Assembly (NCBI GenBank): GCA_002682945.1
Contig: NYSL01000016.1
Coordinates: 70,993 to 118,254, forward strand
Origin: Cryomorphaceae bacterium
GTDB taxonomy: Bacteria > Bacteroidota > Bacteroidia > Flavobacteriales > Schleiferiaceae
Direction: 5' to 3'
Length of the DNA stretch: 47,262 nucleotides
The position numbers and the translations under genes are program-made. Under the pieces are notes generated by a model. The model searched no databases, was not told where the DNA came from, and saw only the letters and a program-made list of their open reading frames with translations. Below, one piece after another: positions 45,394 to 47,262 of this stretch. How positions within the stretch are numbered: the stretch's first letter is position 1; every line of letters starts with the position of its first letter.

Positions 45394-47262
45394 TCACAAT
45401 TTAATAAGCCGTTTGCTTAGGGTTTTATTAACGTCTTTTCGTTCCACGATATATACTCCCTTTGGAAATAAAGATATATCTACTTTTTCCCGGTCATACT
45501 CTGTAGTAGCAATTTTTGTCTTTGAGAATAATACTTGACCTGACAAATTGGTTATTTTTAGTTCGTATGATTTAGAAGAGTTACTCAAGGATATAATTTC
45601 TATAGTTCCATATGTTGGATTAGGAACAATTTTTAATCGATCTAAAACATATTCATTTATCGAGATAACATTAGCAGCTTGAGATGTTGGGAAACATGTA
45701 TTCCCGAGCTTTAAACGAGCAAAGTACTGGCCAGGAGCAGTAGCTATATACCATGATTTATTGGCTCCAGATATGGGTGCCTTATTATTGTCAAGCCATT
45801 GTATTTCCCATCCTGTGGCAGCTTCAGGACAAAAAAGTGAGTCACCATTAAATTTTTGGACAGTGGGAATGGGAGGTGGGTTTTTAATTTCAAATGTATC
45901 AGATCTGGAAGCTGTACATCCATCAAAGTTCGAATAAGTATACTTTAATTCGTGTTGTCCAACTCCTAGACTGGTTGGATTAATTTGAGTGGATAAAGTT
46001 CCATTTAAGTAGTAGTTTCCTCCGTATGGATAACCACCGTTAATATTGAAAGCTGGGTCATTCTTACATAATTTTTCAGCGGGTAAGGTGAGAAACACAT
46101 TCGGAGCAGCTAAAACCGTAATTTCTGAAGTTGCAGAGTTTGTACAGCCGTTATTATTAGTGTAAGTATATGTAACGGTGTAAATTCCTTGCCCAACAGA
46201 TGTTGGAAAAAACTCTCCATTAATCACTCCGGATCCAGAGAAAACTCCGCCAGATGGCGTTCCTTGAAGACTAAACTTAGGGCTTCCTACACAAACAGAA
46301 GAATATGATCCTGCCTGAACAGTGGGAAGAGAAAGGATGTTGATGATTATTGGATTCGAAACAACTTTTGTGGGGGTTGCACAAATTTCTGACGAGTATA
46401 CTTCACATCGAATGGTATCACCATTTTTAATATTGAATAGTTCAATGCTTGAGAAATTTATTCCATATGGCTGATTATTAATGGTCCATGTGTAGTTCGG
46501 ATTATTGCCGACATTAACAGAGGTTGAATAAAGCGTAACTGTATCACCAAGGCAAACACTATTCATATTTGAATTTATACTTATTGATGGTTGAGAGTTA
46601 TTTTGAATTATCAATTGATTTGAAGTCGAAATGGAATCACTACCTTGAGAATTAGTCACGATTAAGCTGAAAGATTTTGGCCCAGGCGAGCTGTAGGAAA
46701 CAGATGGATTCCTTAGACTGCTGCTACTTGGAGTGCCTCCTGGAAAACTCCAACTGTGTGTCGCATTTTTCACTTTACCCGTAGAATAAAATTTCACAGG
46801 TTTATTTATACAAGCTAATGAGTCATTAAAAATTCTAGCAGTGGGTTGCGAAATAAATCCTGGGAGGCATCGAATTCGGTCTAAGTAGAGATTATTTCCA
46901 TTGGCACTGATTCCTTCAAATTTGAATTTTAGGGCACCGCTATATCCAGAAAGTGAAATAGTATCTGTCCTCCAATCATTTATAGTTAGCGGGAAAAATG
47001 CGTTTAGCTGTTTAGGCCCGGTGGCGAAGGATCCGCTAGCGTCATTATAAAATTCCTGTAACAGAATCCATGTGGCCCCGCAATCATCACTAACAAAAAT
47101 ATTCAGTGTATCCGTGCTACTTCCAAGTTTTTGTCTGTAGGCAACGTCAAAGACCAAGAGGCTATTACTATCAAGAGAATAGCTCGGGGATATTAAAGCG
47201 TCTTTTTCTCCTAATTTATTATAATTGTATCCTTTATATACAACGCAGGTACTATCTGAAAA
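45394..47262 (-). CDS. Large T9SS-secreted multidomain protein (N-terminal part outside window)
   Basis: The frame stays open to base 47262, so the N-terminus lies beyond the right edge; the TTG at 47155-47157 is internal. The visible 622 residues begin with a MAM/choice-of-anchor-like domain (LNIFVSDDCGATWILLQEFY, GNNLYLDRIRCLPG), then a PKD domain (THSWSFPGGTPSSSSLRNPS), Ig-like repeats with paired cysteines (TPSGGVFSGSGVINGEFFPT, YPYGGNYYLNGTLSTQINPT), and a C-terminal type A sorting domain (LKIVPNPTYGTIEI, GVYIVERKD) ending in KRLIKL. Such proteins are exported by the type IX system and anchored or released at the surface. The N-terminal part often carries a peptidase or adhesin domain; this cannot be seen here. 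Confidence 0.9.
   Translation of the reverse strand, partial: FSDSTCVVYKGYNYNKLGEKDALISPSYSLDSNSLLVFDVAYRQKLGSSTDTLNIFVSDDCGATWILLQEFYNDASGSFATGPKQLNAFFPLTINDWRTDTISLSGYSGALKFKFEGISANGNNLYLDRIRCLPGFISQPTARIFNDSLACINKPVKFYSTGKVKNATHSWSFPGGTPSSSSLRNPSVSYSSPGPKSFSLIVTNSQGSDSISTSNQLIIQNNSQPSISINSNMNSVCLGDTVTLYSTSVNVGNNPNYTWTINNQPYGINFSSIELFNIKNGDTIRCEVYSSEICATPTKVVSNPIIINILSLPTVQAGSYSSVCVGSPKFSLQGTPSGGVFSGSGVINGEFFPTSVGQGIYTVTYTYTNNNGCTNSATSEITVLAAPNVFLTLPAEKLCKNDPAFNINGGYPYGGNYYLNGTLSTQINPTSLGVGQHELKYTYSNFDGCTASRSDTFEIKNPPPIPTVQKFNGDSLFCPEAATGWEIQWLDNNKAPISGANKSWYIATAPGQYFARLKLGNTCFPTSQAANVISINEYVLDRLKIVPNPTYGTIEIISLSNSSKSYELKITNLSGQVLFSKTKIATTEYDREKVDISLFPKGVYIVERKDVNKTLSKRLIKL

Overview
This 47.3 kb, AT-rich window is chromosomal DNA from a member of the Bacteroidota, probably a free-living aerobic Flavobacteriales- or Cytophagales-type organism. 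The evidence is the set of families present: a type IX secretion (T9SS) cargo protein, two TonB-dependent receptors, Bacteroidota-specific families (DUF4296, DUF2723, HU-CCDC81/SPOR, DUF6427), and promoter boxes of the Bacteroidota TAnnTTTG type instead of Shine-Dalgarno sites. I see no phage, insertion sequence, CRISPR array or island boundary. Gene density is very high and almost every gene is a core or housekeeping gene.

Layout. 1-1371: 3' part of a GH13 amylase-type enzyme. 1432-5280: sufA-B-C-D iron-sulfur assembly operon without sufS/sufE. 5350-8442: DUF2723/TMEM260-type glycosyltransferase, followed by a COG4337 protein that looks like an iota-class (metal-free) carbonic anhydrase and a DUF2490 outer-membrane protein. 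9758-13128 (minus): trhO-hmgA-hppD, three O2-using enzymes in one operon. 13235-16494: SDR-type threonine dehydrogenase, an epimerase and tyrS. 16486-21458 (minus): tightly overlapping operon of polyprenol-phosphate-mannose synthase, pyrC, DUF4296 lipoprotein, LuxE-like acyl-protein synthetase, a secreted orphan and DUF2461. 21517-24339: polA. 24365-29249 (minus): cation/proton antiporter, typA/bipA and a SulP anion transporter. 29463-31520: TonB receptor, then tRNA-Ala(GGC) with a terminator. 31698-35066 (minus): SSS symporter abutting a photolyase-like protein. 35186-39394: purD, TPR lipoprotein, a 57-residue membrane protein missed by length cut-offs, DUF6427 and a thioesterase. 39391-44593 (minus): HU/SPOR protein, msrA, TonB receptor and asd. 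44700-45389: purQ. 45394-47262: C-terminal part of a large T9SS cargo protein.

How the genes fit together. The polyprenol-phosphate-mannose synthase and the DUF2723 transferase could be the donor-making and transferring steps of periplasmic protein O-mannosylation; the T9SS cargo at the right edge carries several D-(S/T)-hydrophobic sites of the type glycosylated in Bacteroidota. The candidate carbonic anhydrase and the SulP transporter could both handle bicarbonate, but they are 19 kb apart.

I found no clear new multi-gene system. The most notable signals are inside familiar genes: a DNA polymerase I whose 3'-5' exonuclease residues are replaced; a tyrosyl-tRNA synthetase whose HIGH motif reads GVGN; a photolyase-family protein lacking the iron-sulfur cysteine segment; a candidate metal-free carbonic anhydrase; and TAnnTTTG boxes only 4-5 nt from start codons, implying leaderless mRNAs and some physically overlapping divergent promoters.
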